A DNA stretch of 64,000 bases from DAOUAT01 sp964551735 (GCA_964551735.1 CAZKEF010000006.1:62001-126000); one strand, 5' to 3'; positions 1-9,567 are shown, counted from the stretch's first letter. Notes: a model not told the origin generated them from the sequence alone. Translations and numbers: made by a program.

Positions 1-462
1 GAGTTGGTTCTCGATGGGACGCGAATAATGGGTGCGCCAGGGATCGCGGATCGAGCCGTAGCTGAAGCTATCATCAATGTCGTCAAAGAAGCGGGGCGGC
101 GGCAGCTCGCCTTTGGGCTGGCCCCACCAGATGAAGATAAAGCCGTGCGCTTCGTGGGTGGGGTAGGCCTGCACCTGGAACGCCTTGGGCACCGGTGTGC
201 TACGGCTGTTGGCCGGGATGACGGTGCAGCGGCCGCTGGCGTCGTACTCGAACCCGTGGAACGGGCACATGATGCAATCGCCCTTCACCTCCCCTGCGCT
301 GAGCGCCACCCCGCGGTGCGGGCACAGGTCATGCATCACCGTCACCACCCCCTGGCTGTCGCGCCAGGCCACCAGCTTCTCGCCCATCCGCGTCACGCCG
401 ACCGGCCTGCCGCGCCTGATTTCGGATGAATCGAGGATCGCGTACCATTGGTTGGGGATCAT
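1..462 (-). CDS. Rieske-type oxygenase, N-terminal part (cut by window edge)
   Basis: The first 154 codons of a Rieske non-heme iron oxygenase are visible; the rest lies beyond the left edge. The protein begins MIPNQWYAIL. At about residues 48-72 it carries a [2Fe-2S] Rieske signature: CPH, 16 residues, then CPFH (Cys-X-His ... Cys-X2-His). The visible end, RPIENQL, matches the entry into the catalytic mononuclear-iron domain of this family. The ATG (462-460) overlaps the TGA of the upstream glycosyltransferase in an ATGA arrangement, so translation is probably coupled and the gene belongs to the exporter/GT operon. Family members hydroxylate or demethylate aromatic, sterol or pigment substrates; the substrate here cannot be read. 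Being last in a glycan operon is unusual for the family. Confidence 0.85.
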   Translation of the reverse strand, partial: MIPNQWYAILDSSEIRRGRPVGVTRMGEKLVAWRDSQGVVTVMHDLCPHRGVALSAGEVKGDCIMCPFHGFEYDASGRCTVIPANSRSTPVPKAFQVQAYPTHEAHGFIFIWWGQPKGELPPPRFFDDIDDSFSYGSIRDPWRTHYSRPIENQL

Positions 463-1727
463 TTTTGTCTCTCTTGTCTCACAAGTTGACTATAAAGCGC
501 TACCACCTGTTGCGCGTGCTCTGTCATCGTTGGTCCTGGTCGAATATTCGCGCGCAAGGCGGTCAACTGCTCCAAATCAGCGATGAACTCGCCCAGCACG
601 CGCGCCAGGTCGGCGCTGTCACCGGGAGCGAACAGGCGGCCTGTCACCTCGTCCTGCACCTTCTCGGCCAGCGCGCCCAGCCGGCTGGCGACCACCGGCA
701 GCCCCACGGCGTAGGCCTCCTGGATCACCAGTGGTGAGTTCTCGTACCATACCGACGGCACGACCAGGCAATCCAACTGGCGAAGCGCTGCGCCAACGCT
801 GCGGTAGTCCAGCGCGCCGGCGAAACGGATACCCGGATGCTGCGCATCGGCCTTCACCTGGGCCGCGTAATCGGGGAAAACCGATTCGCTTCCATAGATC
901 GTCAACCCAGGGCCGGCCGGCAACCGATTGAACGCCTCAACCAGCACATGCACCCCCTTCTGCCATGCCAGGGAGCCGAGGAAGCCGAAATGTGGCCGGC
1001 CAGGTGGCGAGGGCAGCGCGACCACCTCCGCAGCGGCCAACCGTGCAGCGTCCAGGCCGTTCTCCAGCACGGTAATGCGGTCGGCGGGGAAGCCGTGGCG
1101 CACATACTGCTCCGCCAGAAAACGGCTGGGCGCGATGAAGCGATCAATCCCGCGCACGATGCGGCGCAGGTAGGTGTTGCGATACGCGAACGGCAACGTC
1201 ACCAGTGGGCGCGCCAACTTCAAAATGTGCAGATCCGTGCGCGCCGTCGCGCAGTCCACGCACTTCCAGCCCCAGCCCGGCCCGCTGCACACCGAGTGAT
1301 CAGGCCGCACCAACTGGCTGTTGGCGCAGAAGTACCAGTAGTCGTGCAGGGTCAGCACCCGCGGCCGGCCCGCAGCCAGCGGGATCAACCGCGCCGAGAC
1401 CCCCTGGACGTGCTGGAAATGTGCGATCTCTGGCTGGACCTCGGCCAGGAACGTGCGAAAATCGGCCTCGATGGCCGAATCACGGAAAGTATGCCAGTAC
1501 TGCGCCGCAGGATTCTCGGTCGCCCGGCCCGCAGGCAACGGCGCACGCCAAAGATGCACGCCATCGCGCTGCACGCGTTTCTCGGAAGGGCGCACATCCA
1601 TCAGCGGATAGAAGACATGCACCTGGTGTCCATCCGCCGCCAGCGTCCGCGCCAGGCTCCAGGTGTAGATCTCGGTGCCGCCCAGGCTGTCGGGCGGATA
1701 CTTGTGAACGGTGAAGGCGATGCGCAC
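459..1727 (-). CDS. Glycosyltransferase family 4
   Basis: A 422-residue GT-B fold glycosyltransferase. The N-terminal acceptor domain opens with MRIAFTVHKYPPDSLGGTE, typical of GT4 enzymes. The C-terminal nucleotide-sugar domain (about residues 235-400) contains GFLGSLAWQKGV and a late EAYAVGLPVVAS loop, equivalent to the GT4 E-X7-E region. The start is GTG at 1727, preceded by GGGAGG at five-base spacing. It is the fifth gene of the operon that begins at the wzm promoter and overlaps the following Rieske gene by four bases. It probably adds a sugar to the exported surface glycan; donor and acceptor are unknown. Confidence 0.85.
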   Translation of the reverse strand: MRIAFTVHKYPPDSLGGTEIYTWSLARTLAADGHQVHVFYPLMDVRPSEKRVQRDGVHLWRAPLPAGRATENPAAQYWHTFRDSAIEADFRTFLAEVQPEIAHFQHVQGVSARLIPLAAGRPRVLTLHDYWYFCANSQLVRPDHSVCSGPGWGWKCVDCATARTDLHILKLARPLVTLPFAYRNTYLRRIVRGIDRFIAPSRFLAEQYVRHGFPADRITVLENGLDAARLAAAEVVALPSPPGRPHFGFLGSLAWQKGVHVLVEAFNRLPAGPGLTIYGSESVFPDYAAQVKADAQHPGIRFAGALDYRSVGAALRQLDCLVVPSVWYENSPLVIQEAYAVGLPVVASRLGALAEKVQDEVTGRLFAPGDSADLARVLGEFIADLEQLTALRANIRPGPTMTEHAQQVVALYSQLVRQERQK

Positions 1728-1876
1728 TCACACCTCCCGCGGAATCAGACTGAGCCAGAATCTATCATTACCAGCTCATCTATACTCATCATTGCGGAGA
1801 CCCAAAGCCCCCAATAGCTGTGCGAACTGCTGCTTGACACTATAAATCGAATTGACGATCGTAAAGCCTGTGTCCA

Positions 1877-4171
1877 TCAGGTTCGCGCCCATCCCAGCCA
1901 GACTCCGATCCGATTCCCCGTAGTCAAAAGCGCGTCCTTGAACGGTTTGAGCACGCGCCACCACAAAGCTGAATGCTGGAAGCGCTGCCAAAGCACGTAG
2001 ACCCTGGACAGCACCCGCTGCCGCAGATTCTCCAAAACCGTGTATTTGATCAACGATTCGAAGGCGGCAGCTGAACGCTGCTCTTCCAGCGTTATCTGAA
2101 TGTATTCCAGCGCCAACGCGATCCCTGGCACGGCTTTGGGCCGCGTCGCGTGAAGCGCAGGCGCGCGTTCCAGCAAGGCTTGGGCCATGGCTTCGCCCAT
2201 CCCTGGCAGGCGAAAATGTTGGTCTATACGTACCCGCGCTGCCACACCGAGGGAGCGTCGCCGTTCCGGAGCATCTAGGAGAATGCTGAGGGCTTCTACA
2301 TAGCGTTGGGCTTCGTTCTCGACATCACCAGGACACTCGATGAGTATGCCGCATTCCGGGGTGACCAGCTCGCGTCGCCCCCCCAGGTCCGCACCGACAA
2401 TGGTCAGGCCCATCGCCATTGCCTCGTAAACGGCCAAGGCGATGCCCTCCGTCTGCGAAGGCAGAAACAAGATGTCGCCCGCAGCCAGATACTCACGCAT
2501 GACCTCATTGCTCACCGCCCCCATGATCCGGACTTGTTTCTTGAAATCGTTGAGGGAGGTGAAGCGTCTGAGCCAGGGCAGGTCTTTCCGATCTTCCAAC
2601 ACCAGGCAGACAAAACGCTTGTGCCGACGCTTCAACTCGCGTAGCACCGATGTGACTACGCGTGACTGTCTTTGCTCCCTCATGTGCCCGATGAAGAGGA
2701 TTACCGGCTTGTCATCGGGTTTTTTGTGTTGCGCGCGCATAGGGGCGCGCAACTCAAGATCGGGCTTGAGGCGTGCCGTATCTACGTTGGTGTACAAAAC
2801 CTCGACCTGCTCCGGATCGGCACCCCGCTCCGCCATCCAGGCCTTGAGGTGCGCCGAAGCCGCGAGGTTGAGGTCAAGCACCTCCTGAAAGGCCACCACA
2901 CGGCGTGGATGACCGCTACTGTCCCAATAGTCTGCCTCCGCATGATTGTAATCCACGTAGGCCACATCTGGATGCCGAGCCCGAAGGTAAGGTAGCAGCT
3001 GGTAGCCCAGTTCGCTATTGGAAACAAGCACGACATCATACTGACGGGATCCGATTAAGTAGTCCAGGAAGCGCGAGTAATCCCCCATCGGCAGGAAGTA
3101 GGGCATGATGAAGATGTCAGGAGTCACGCGGGCATATTCGCGATACAAGGCGTAGTTGTGGTCAAGAGTGGTGACCACGGTGCACTCGTAACCGCGCCGC
3201 GTCCACCCCTGCAAAAAATGCAGGACAGAGCGAGTCGCGCTGTCCGTCGCCATCCACGGCATGATGACCAGCATACGCGGTCGGTCTTTAGCCAGTCGAT
3301 TCGCGAAGGGGAGTTCGGTGGATAGAGGCGCGTAAGGTGCGCGTGGCGGCGATACGGGTCGTGGGATGCCGTTCCGAAACAAATCCGGGTAGCGTTGTTT
3401 CAGTTGCGCGCGCATGGCCCCAACACCCTGTCTTGTCAGACCTTGCCAACGATCGGTGTGATTGGGACGGCGACGATACCAGTCCAAGAACTCGGGGATC
3501 CCGCCACCCCAGTAGCCGTGCGCCGCCAGCTTGAGCCATAAGTCCCAATCCTCCAGGCCATGCACAAGTGCTGCGTCAAAGCCGCCTACGACCTGGAGTG
3601 CCTCGCGCCGCACCAGGCTCATAACTGCGACCGGATTGCGCTCCAGGAACAGGTTCCCGACGTCAAAGTTGGCAGTGCCATAGTAGGATTGTCCGCCAAA
3701 GGCGACAGTCGACCCTTTTGCCATCGTCAGATGGGGATGAGCCTCCAGAAACCAGGCCAATTTTTCCAGCGCCGTGGGCTCAATCAGATCATCGTCGTCC
3801 AGGAAAAAGACATACCGCCCCTGGGCATGAGCCAGGGCAAGATTGCGCCCTGCCGCCAGACCGAGATTGACAGGTTGTCGCAGCAACCTCACACGCCAAT
3901 CACGTGCCCCAAGCTGACGCAGACGTTCCTGCGCCAGCGCATCATCGGATGCATCATCTACGACCAACCACTCCCAGACCTGCAGCGACTGCCCGAATAC
4001 GGCGGCAACGGTGTCCTCAAACAGAGGTTTAGGATTATACGTGGCCGTGACAATACTTACTACGACTTGGGGCATTCCTGAGGTCGGCTGATAGAAATAA
4101 CGCGGGCGGCCTGAGGCGCCAGGGTAATTGTCAAAAGCTGGGCGCAGATGAGCATATTCAATCGGACTCAT
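1877..4171 (-). CDS. Two-domain glycosyltransferase, GT2 fused to GT4
   Basis: A 764-residue protein made of two glycosyltransferases. Residues about 35-270 are a GT-A fold GT2 domain: VVVSIVTATYNPKP at the start of the fold, WLVVDDASDD, and a metal-binding run VFFLDDDD. Residues about 300-660 are a GT4 domain with DKPVILFIGHMREQRQSR and the late motif LPSQTEGIALAVYEAMAMG. The last ~100 residues are helical and basic. The ATG follows AAGGAA at about 11 bases. It lies 32 bases after the preceding multidomain transferase and shares its operon. A fused GT2-GT4 enzyme could add two successive sugars to a growing chain. The next gene begins about 150 bases downstream; I see no feature in that gap. 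Confidence 0.85.
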   Translation of the reverse strand: MSPIEYAHLRPAFDNYPGASGRPRYFYQPTSGMPQVVVSIVTATYNPKPLFEDTVAAVFGQSLQVWEWLVVDDASDDALAQERLRQLGARDWRVRLLRQPVNLGLAAGRNLALAHAQGRYVFFLDDDDLIEPTALEKLAWFLEAHPHLTMAKGSTVAFGGQSYYGTANFDVGNLFLERNPVAVMSLVRREALQVVGGFDAALVHGLEDWDLWLKLAAHGYWGGGIPEFLDWYRRRPNHTDRWQGLTRQGVGAMRAQLKQRYPDLFRNGIPRPVSPPRAPYAPLSTELPFANRLAKDRPRMLVIMPWMATDSATRSVLHFLQGWTRRGYECTVVTTLDHNYALYREYARVTPDIFIMPYFLPMGDYSRFLDYLIGSRQYDVVLVSNSELGYQLLPYLRARHPDVAYVDYNHAEADYWDSSGHPRRVVAFQEVLDLNLAASAHLKAWMAERGADPEQVEVLYTNVDTARLKPDLELRAPMRAQHKKPDDKPVILFIGHMREQRQSRVVTSVLRELKRRHKRFVCLVLEDRKDLPWLRRFTSLNDFKKQVRIMGAVSNEVMREYLAAGDILFLPSQTEGIALAVYEAMAMGLTIVGADLGGRRELVTPECGILIECPGDVENEAQRYVEALSILLDAPERRRSLGVAARVRIDQHFRLPGMGEAMAQALLERAPALHATRPKAVPGIALALEYIQITLEEQRSAAAFESLIKYTVLENLRQRVLSRVYVLWQRFQHSALWWRVLKPFKDALLTTGNRIGVWLGWART

Positions 4172-4203
4172 CGTTTGAAGTATTCCTTTCTAGAAATGCT
4201 TCA

Positions 4204-7170
4204 TCAGCGCCTCAACTCCGTCATGAGCGCTTCGCGTTCCCGAATCGCTTTGTGCTGTTGGATGGCCTCAGCATTCCCTGCAAGGTGAGATTCGGCCGGC
4301 CCGTACCGATTGTAGTCTAGCACGACCGCGGGGCAGTACTCGATGCGGTAGCCCTGTCGCACGAGCCGGAAGACCCAATCATAGTCTGTAGCGCGATCAT
4401 AGTACGACATAAACGGGACATTCGCTACAACACTACGGCGAATCAACAGCAGTCCAAGACCGATATCAAACTGCCTGTTCAGATAAGTAACACGATCGAA
4501 GGATTGCGTCTTGCCTCGTTGTCGTCCAGTTTCTGACACAACATCAAACCCACAATACGTAGCATCAATCTGGGGATGCGTCAGCAAGTACTGCAGCGGA
4601 GCCATGATCCGGTTGGGCCAGGCTTTGTCGTCATCGTCCATGAAGGCGATAAATTGGCCACACGCAACCTCCACACCTCTATGGCGCGCGTTGACAGCGC
4701 CAGACTGCCGCGGAAGACGAACCCCGATCGTCCGGGGATCAGTACGTTGCAACTCTGTGATCACCTGCCAGGTACCATCAGTTGAACCATCATCCACAAT
4801 GATGAGTTCGATCTCTGAATACTCACCACGGAGGATCGAGTGTGCGGCTGTAGGAAGCAGGTCGGCCCGGTTGCGCGTGGCCATGATGACAGACACCTGT
4901 GGTTTGATAGCACTCAAATTGAAAGGGGGACGGAGCCCGTAGCGTTCGTATAAGATCTTATCTGACTCTTGCATCAGGCGCTCTTTGCTGCCGCGAAACG
5001 ATTGGTTGCCGGCATGATGCACGAACGCCGAGGAGATGATCAGCGGGAACCCATTTTGTAGCGCGCGACAGGAATAATCCACATCTTCGCCGCCATAATA
5101 GAAGAACTCCTCGTTGAGCAGTCCCACAACCTTGCGCATGCGCCTTGGCAAGTAGGCGCAGAACATGTTGATGGGATACCACGTTGTTTGGGCTGGACCC
5201 TGCCCCCACATGTCCGGATTACCGGAACATTGAGGCCCCGTTCGTGCGCCGGTCAGCGCTACCCCACGCGAATCAGCCTTCAGCTTCTCAAGCCAGCCGG
5301 GCGTCACTTCGGTGTCGTCGTTGAGCAGTACGACATCACCATGACATTGCCTCAACGCCAGGTTGTTCGCCATGGAGAAGTTGAATATTTCCATAGCGTG
5401 AGTGACCACGCGCGCCGTCCCCACGGCCGCTTCAGGCAACGCTCCAACATCTTGTTCGTGCATCACAAGGTGCAATTGATAAGCGTCAGGTAGGGTGTGT
5501 TGCCGAACAGATGCGATACAGTGTTGTGCAAGAGCGGTATTCCTGCCGATGCAAACGATAATATCCACGCGTTCGGAACAGGGCAAGGCGCTGACTGAGG
5601 CAAAGCGGTGTTCGTCCCAGAAGAACCGCAAATCTTGATACTGCGCTGGCGCCGCAAGATGATCTTGAATAGCACCGACTGCTACATAAGTGCCGTCCGC
5701 CGCGGACGCCCCACTGTCGGCTGCCGGCACGCTCCGCCCAGAGGGCGCCGCAGTAACCGGTCGCAGGAATGCCTGAGCAAGTCGCTCTCTTGCCTGCTGG
5801 AGAACGGCGAAGGCCTTGCGGATGGGCTCCGTGCCCCGCCAGGTGATCGAGCGCTGCATCTGCTGCAACTGGGCTTCGAGCGACTGCACGATCTCCGTCT
5901 GGCGCATCGTTTGCCCGGTCAACGCAGCGATGCTTGCTTCATGGGCCATGACTTGTGCGGTCAAGCCTTGAATCGTGCTTTGTGCGCTTGCTAGCTCCGC
6001 CAACAAAGGCCGCACGTCCAAATCGTAGTCCGTCCACTCCGTCTGCAAGGCTGGATCGGAAGACGATGAAGATTTCGGCGCCGCCGTTAAGGATTTGTTA
6101 GCAGGGGCGATTGCACCTTTTTGGATGGCTTGTGTATAACAACGAACCCACTTCTCAGCATGCCGCGAAAGCATCCAGTGGGTACGGACCAATCGCTGCG
6201 CGTTTTCGCCCAACTTGCGACGCCGTTGCGGATCCTCAATGAGGACGTTTAGCGCCTGTTCCCACTCCCTGGTGGTAGAAGCCAAGATGCCATTCTCTGA
6301 ATCGATGATTTCAGTGTAAGGCATAATGGCGCTGTAGATCCCGGGAACGCCTAAGTTCGAGTATTCCAGGAACTTGATAACGCTCTTGGCGCGATTAAAC
6401 GCATTGTCCTGCAACGGGGCCAGCAAGATGTCCGGCTTTTGCTGGGAGAAATGAACTGCAAACGCCGCATAGTCAAGGTACTGGTTATTGTCCCAGACGA
6501 CATTCGGGAGCGCCAAGAGCTTAGGAGGCGGTACTGAACGCCCCCAAAACTGCATCTTGACATCGCTGCCATAACGCTTGAGGATATTCGTCAATGCAGG
6601 CGCGATCATTTCGATATCAGCAGTGTGCGAGCGGCCACCCATGTAGCCGATGACCAATTGCCCCCGGTTATTTGGAGGAGGTTCTGTGGTGGGCAGCCAC
6701 AGAGCATCATCAAGACAGTTGGGCAGAAGCCAGGTGCACGGGTTGTACTGGCCAAGATAGGCGCATAAGGTGGCTGTGCTTGCGGTGACGGCATCGGCCT
6801 CAATGGCTGCGGCCAGCATGGCCGCGCGCGCAGGACGGTAGTGCTCGTAGTCCGGATGTTCTTTGGGGAGTCTAATCAGCCAGTCGTCCAGTTCATAAAT
6901 AACGGGCTTGCCATAGGCTCGCGCCTTCTCATACACCTCCCGATAGGACTCGTGCCAGCGCGGGAAATCGCGTTGAATCACGATGACATCCACGTCAGGG
7001 ATCGCATCCAAAGATACGACCAGCCGATCAGCCTCCCAATGCGCTCCCTGCACAAGCTGCATGCCACTTTGCCGGCAAGGCTCGACGATACGCAGCATCG
7101 GACATGCGCTCTCCCAGGGGTCAGCCGTGAAGGCAAGTATGGTCAGGTCAGCAGTATCCATGGATGTCAC
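4204..7170 (-). CDS. Multidomain glycosyltransferase (GT4-like, coiled coil, two GT2 domains)
   Basis: A protein of about 988 residues with four parts. An N-terminal GT4-like domain (about 5-345) contains the PVIYELDDWL segment seen in group-1 transferases. A Gln/Glu-rich coiled coil spans about 395-470. A first GT2-like domain (about 520-745) has VDIIVCIGRN and VVLLNDDTEVTPGW. A second GT2 domain (about 755-985) has VSVIMATRNRADLL, LIIVDDGSTDGTW and FIAFMDDDDK. I chose GTG 7170 because GAGGA lies seven bases upstream and the start sits just 13 bases past the wzt stop. An ATG at 7161 is also possible; the open frame back to 7299 would overlap wzt by over 100 bases. The coiled coil may drive oligomerisation or act as a ruler for polymer length. 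Confidence 0.85.
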   Translation of the reverse strand: MTSMDTADLTILAFTADPWESACPMLRIVEPCRQSGMQLVQGAHWEADRLVVSLDAIPDVDVIVIQRDFPRWHESYREVYEKARAYGKPVIYELDDWLIRLPKEHPDYEHYRPARAAMLAAAIEADAVTASTATLCAYLGQYNPCTWLLPNCLDDALWLPTTEPPPNNRGQLVIGYMGGRSHTADIEMIAPALTNILKRYGSDVKMQFWGRSVPPPKLLALPNVVWDNNQYLDYAAFAVHFSQQKPDILLAPLQDNAFNRAKSVIKFLEYSNLGVPGIYSAIMPYTEIIDSENGILASTTREWEQALNVLIEDPQRRRKLGENAQRLVRTHWMLSRHAEKWVRCYTQAIQKGAIAPANKSLTAAPKSSSSSDPALQTEWTDYDLDVRPLLAELASAQSTIQGLTAQVMAHEASIAALTGQTMRQTEIVQSLEAQLQQMQRSITWRGTEPIRKAFAVLQQARERLAQAFLRPVTAAPSGRSVPAADSGASAADGTYVAVGAIQDHLAAPAQYQDLRFFWDEHRFASVSALPCSERVDIIVCIGRNTALAQHCIASVRQHTLPDAYQLHLVMHEQDVGALPEAAVGTARVVTHAMEIFNFSMANNLALRQCHGDVVLLNDDTEVTPGWLEKLKADSRGVALTGARTGPQCSGNPDMWGQGPAQTTWYPINMFCAYLPRRMRKVVGLLNEEFFYYGGEDVDYSCRALQNGFPLIISSAFVHHAGNQSFRGSKERLMQESDKILYERYGLRPPFNLSAIKPQVSVIMATRNRADLLPTAAHSILRGEYSEIELIIVDDGSTDGTWQVITELQRTDPRTIGVRLPRQSGAVNARHRGVEVACGQFIAFMDDDDKAWPNRIMAPLQYLLTHPQIDATYCGFDVVSETGRQRGKTQSFDRVTYLNRQFDIGLGLLLIRRSVVANVPFMSYYDRATDYDWVFRLVRQGYRIEYCPAVVLDYNRYGPAESHLAGNAEAIQQHKAIREREALMTELRR

Positions 7171-7183
7171 ACTTTTGTCCTCA

Positions 7184-8455
7184 TCATCGGCAATCCGAAG
7201 ACTCATAACGCCATTCACCATTGAGTGTAACGACCCCGTACACCTCGCGCGAGGCACCGCGATGCACGCGGAACAAGTAGGCCCGATCGTAGTAGTCATA
7301 ATGCTCTGTATCGGCCCGATTATGACATGACACAGAAAGCAGATAGCTGCCTTCTAGAAGTGATAACCGAGGAATCGTATAAACAACAACGCCTTCGCCA
7401 CGGGCAATAGGGATCGTCAGACCACCGAAATTGCTGTTCGGGCCACAAATGTGCGTCCCGCTTTGGTGATGGATCGCCAGGCCGAAGACGGGGTCTTCCA
7501 CCGGTTGCAGCGCGCGAAAATGAAGACGTACCTGCATCCGATCGCCGGTAGCGAACGAAGACTGCCGCGCGCCAGCGCCATCGCATATCTCGACGCCAGT
7601 AATCCGAACCTTACCGGTCCCCCAACGCGCGCCGTCTGAGGCAACGGACGATGCGGCGACATCTTCAGCAGCGTAAGCAGCCGCTATTCCGCTCAGATAG
7701 GCCATGACGACATCGGTCGGCTGCCCCTGTGCCCTAAGGTATCCGTTATCCAGCCAGGCGGCACGGTTGCACAGGCTTTGCACCGTGCCCAGGTCATGGG
7801 TCACCAGCAACAGAGTGCCGCCCTGATTGCGGAATTTCTGGATACTGTCCAGGCATTTGGTCTGGAATTCAGCGTCACCCACGGCCAGCACCTCATCCAC
7901 CAGGAGAAGATCAGGTTCGACATGAATCGCAATCGCAAACCCCAAGCGAACGTACATGCCCGATGAGTAATGCTTGATGGGGACGTCAATGAAGTCGCCG
8001 AGCTCTGCAAAGTCAATGATCTGATCTAAGCGCGTCCTGATCTGGCTGCGGCTGAGCCCATAGACGGATCCGTTCAGGAAGATGTTCTCACGGCCGGTCA
8101 ATTCGGGATGAAACCCGGCCCCTAACTCCAGCAGTGACGCGATCCGGCCTCGGGTGGTGATCTGACCTGCAGTAGGAACCAGGATGCCACTAATCAGCTT
8201 AAGGAGTGTGCTTTTGCCTGAACCGTTGCGCCCGATAAGCCCATAGCAATCACCACGATTAACCCTGAAAGAGATGTCCCGCAACGGCCAGAAGGTTTGA
8301 CTTGTACGCTTCTCACGGTGGAACAGGCGGATAAAGGTGCTCTGAAATGACCGCTGGGCTTCGTGACGGATGGCAAATCGCTTGCTGACACGGGTGAAAA
8401 CAACCAGAGGCTCTGCCACATGATCGTCCCGACCGGGTTGGGGCTGCACCATCAT
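7184..8455 (-). CDS. wzt: ABC transporter ATPase for polysaccharide export (Wzt-like)
   Basis: A 423-residue ATP-binding subunit of an O-antigen/teichoic-acid type exporter. The nucleotide-binding domain has Walker A GRNGSGKST, signature YSSGMYVRLGFA and Walker B DLLLVDEVLAVGD. Residues about 265-415 form an extra C-terminal domain like the carbohydrate-binding domain of Wzt, which recognises the finished glycan's terminal group; this length excludes the short KpsT/RfbE type. The start lies within the wzm 3' end (GGAGGAG just before tandem ATGs), so the two subunits are translationally coupled. The C-terminal domain implies that export specificity depends on chain-end modification. Confidence 0.9.
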   Translation of the reverse strand: MMVQPQPGRDDHVAEPLVVFTRVSKRFAIRHEAQRSFQSTFIRLFHREKRTSQTFWPLRDISFRVNRGDCYGLIGRNGSGKSTLLKLISGILVPTAGQITTRGRIASLLELGAGFHPELTGRENIFLNGSVYGLSRSQIRTRLDQIIDFAELGDFIDVPIKHYSSGMYVRLGFAIAIHVEPDLLLVDEVLAVGDAEFQTKCLDSIQKFRNQGGTLLLVTHDLGTVQSLCNRAAWLDNGYLRAQGQPTDVVMAYLSGIAAAYAAEDVAASSVASDGARWGTGKVRITGVEICDGAGARQSSFATGDRMQVRLHFRALQPVEDPVFGLAIHHQSGTHICGPNSNFGGLTIPIARGEGVVVYTIPRLSLLEGSYLLSVSCHNRADTEHYDYYDRAYLFRVHRGASREVYGVVTLNGEWRYESSDCR

Positions 8456-9324
8456 AACTCCTCCCCCAGACGATTCCTATAGCGCAAGAAGAACAGGTAA
8501 CCGACAAGTAGGATGATCAACACGGTCAGGCCAGTTCGCAACAAAAAGTCTAGATTCGTCCGATAACCCCAGTAAAGCAGATCGCGATATGAAGCGATCA
8601 GGGAAGCCATAGGGTTGAAAACATACATGAGACGGTGCACATCTATCGTAACGCCGAGCAACTGATAGCTGCGCGGCAGGATCTCTATAGGATAAAAAAC
8701 AGGCGTCAAGAAGAACCAAGCCTGCATCACGACTTCCATGATAATCATCGTGTCGCGATAGAAAACGTTGAGGGTGCTGAGGATGAGTGCAATACCGAGC
8801 ACGAAGCAGGTCTGAATTGCCACTACCACCGGCAGCAACCAGATATAGGGACTGAGCCGGGTCTTCGTTGCCAGAATCGCGACGAAGAGAATAACCATAG
8901 CCAACAAGAAGTTGACCAGCGCAGCGAGGACGGCCGCGGTCGGCAATGTTTCCCGCGGGAAATAGGCCTTCTTGACCAGATTACTGTTGCCCACAATACT
9001 GCCTGTGCTGGCCATCACACCCGCGCTGAAGAACTGCCACGGGAGATAACCGCACAGAAAGAAGATCGGGAAGTTCGGCAACTGCCGGTTGGGCATCATC
9101 ACAGTAAACACAAACGTGAAGATCAGCATCATGCCAAGCGGGTTCAAAAGGCTCCAAAAAAAACCCAGGAGGCTACCCTTGTAGCGCGCTTTCAACTCAC
9201 GTAACGTCAAGTTGAGCATTAGCTCACGGTAGCGAAGCAACTCCCGGAGATGCTTGCCGAAGACAACTAGCGACAGCTTTGTAGTCATTGACTGCGCGGT
9301 TAGGGCGGTGAGATGTAACTTCAC
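8452..9324 (-). CDS. wzm: ABC transporter permease for polysaccharide export (Wzm-like)
   Basis: A 290-residue integral membrane protein of the ABC-2 / polysaccharide export permease family with about six hydrophobic helices. The segment LTLRELKARYKGSLLGFFW is the conserved cytoplasmic entry of Wzm/TagG-type permeases, followed by LLNPLGMMLIF and a central EILPRSYQLLG region. It pairs with the overlapping wzt gene. The start used is GTG 9324, with no clear ribosome-binding site; an ATG at 9288 would remove 12 residues. It is the first gene of the operon, about 48 bases downstream of the predicted transcription start. Confidence 0.88.
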   Translation of the reverse strand: MKLHLTALTAQSMTTKLSLVVFGKHLRELLRYRELMLNLTLRELKARYKGSLLGFFWSLLNPLGMMLIFTFVFTVMMPNRQLPNFPIFFLCGYLPWQFFSAGVMASTGSIVGNSNLVKKAYFPRETLPTAAVLAALVNFLLAMVILFVAILATKTRLSPYIWLLPVVVAIQTCFVLGIALILSTLNVFYRDTMIIMEVVMQAWFFLTPVFYPIEILPRSYQLLGVTIDVHRLMYVFNPMASLIASYRDLLYWGYRTNLDFLLRTGLTVLIILLVGYLFFLRYRNRLGEEL

Positions 9325-9378
9325 AATAACAATGCTCTCAATCGTCGTGAAAAGCCCAGTCTCATGGTATGAATTGGA

Positions 9379-9406
9379 TTATTATCGAGCCACCACGATT
9401 AGTCAA
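9379..9406 (-). promoter_or_regulatory. Sigma70-type promoter of the wzm-wzt glycan operon
   Basis: On the minus strand TTGACT (9406-9401) is followed after 16 bases by TAATAA (9384-9379). It sits between the terminator of the neighbouring unit and wzm and is the only good match in this gap. Transcription would begin near 9372. Confidence 0.6.
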
Positions 9407-9466
9407 GAAAGCAACCAGCAATCTGGAATTGCCGGCGACCGGCGCAGTGCGAGCCGATTAAAAACG

Positions 9467-9504
9467 AAAGTGGTCGCTGCTTCGACTGCAGCAACGACCA
9501 CTTT
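9467..9504 (-). terminator. Intrinsic terminator after the secreted hydrolase-like gene
   Basis: The minus strand shows a long hairpin with arms AAAGTGGTCG and CGACCACTTT, extended inward by TGC/GCA, followed by TTTCGTTTTTAAT. It closes the unit that ends with the gene at 9568 and insulates the wzm promoter. Confidence 0.85.
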
Positions 9505-9567
9505 AATTTGCCCCACATCAAAGAAGCATCGTTTTCGTACGTTGGCGATTGGCAGCGCCCGTTATTA

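Noticed and set aside
837..1817. Plus-strand open frame of 326 codons opposite the first GT4
   Set aside because: It is antisense to a recognisable GT4 gene, has low complexity with many Arg/His/Pro/Gln, and no family features; typical GC-rich shadow frame.
1776..1991. Minus-strand frame of 71 codons overlapping the end of the GT2-GT4 gene
   Set aside because: Overlaps the GT2-GT4 gene in another frame, no ribosome-binding site and no recognisable domain.
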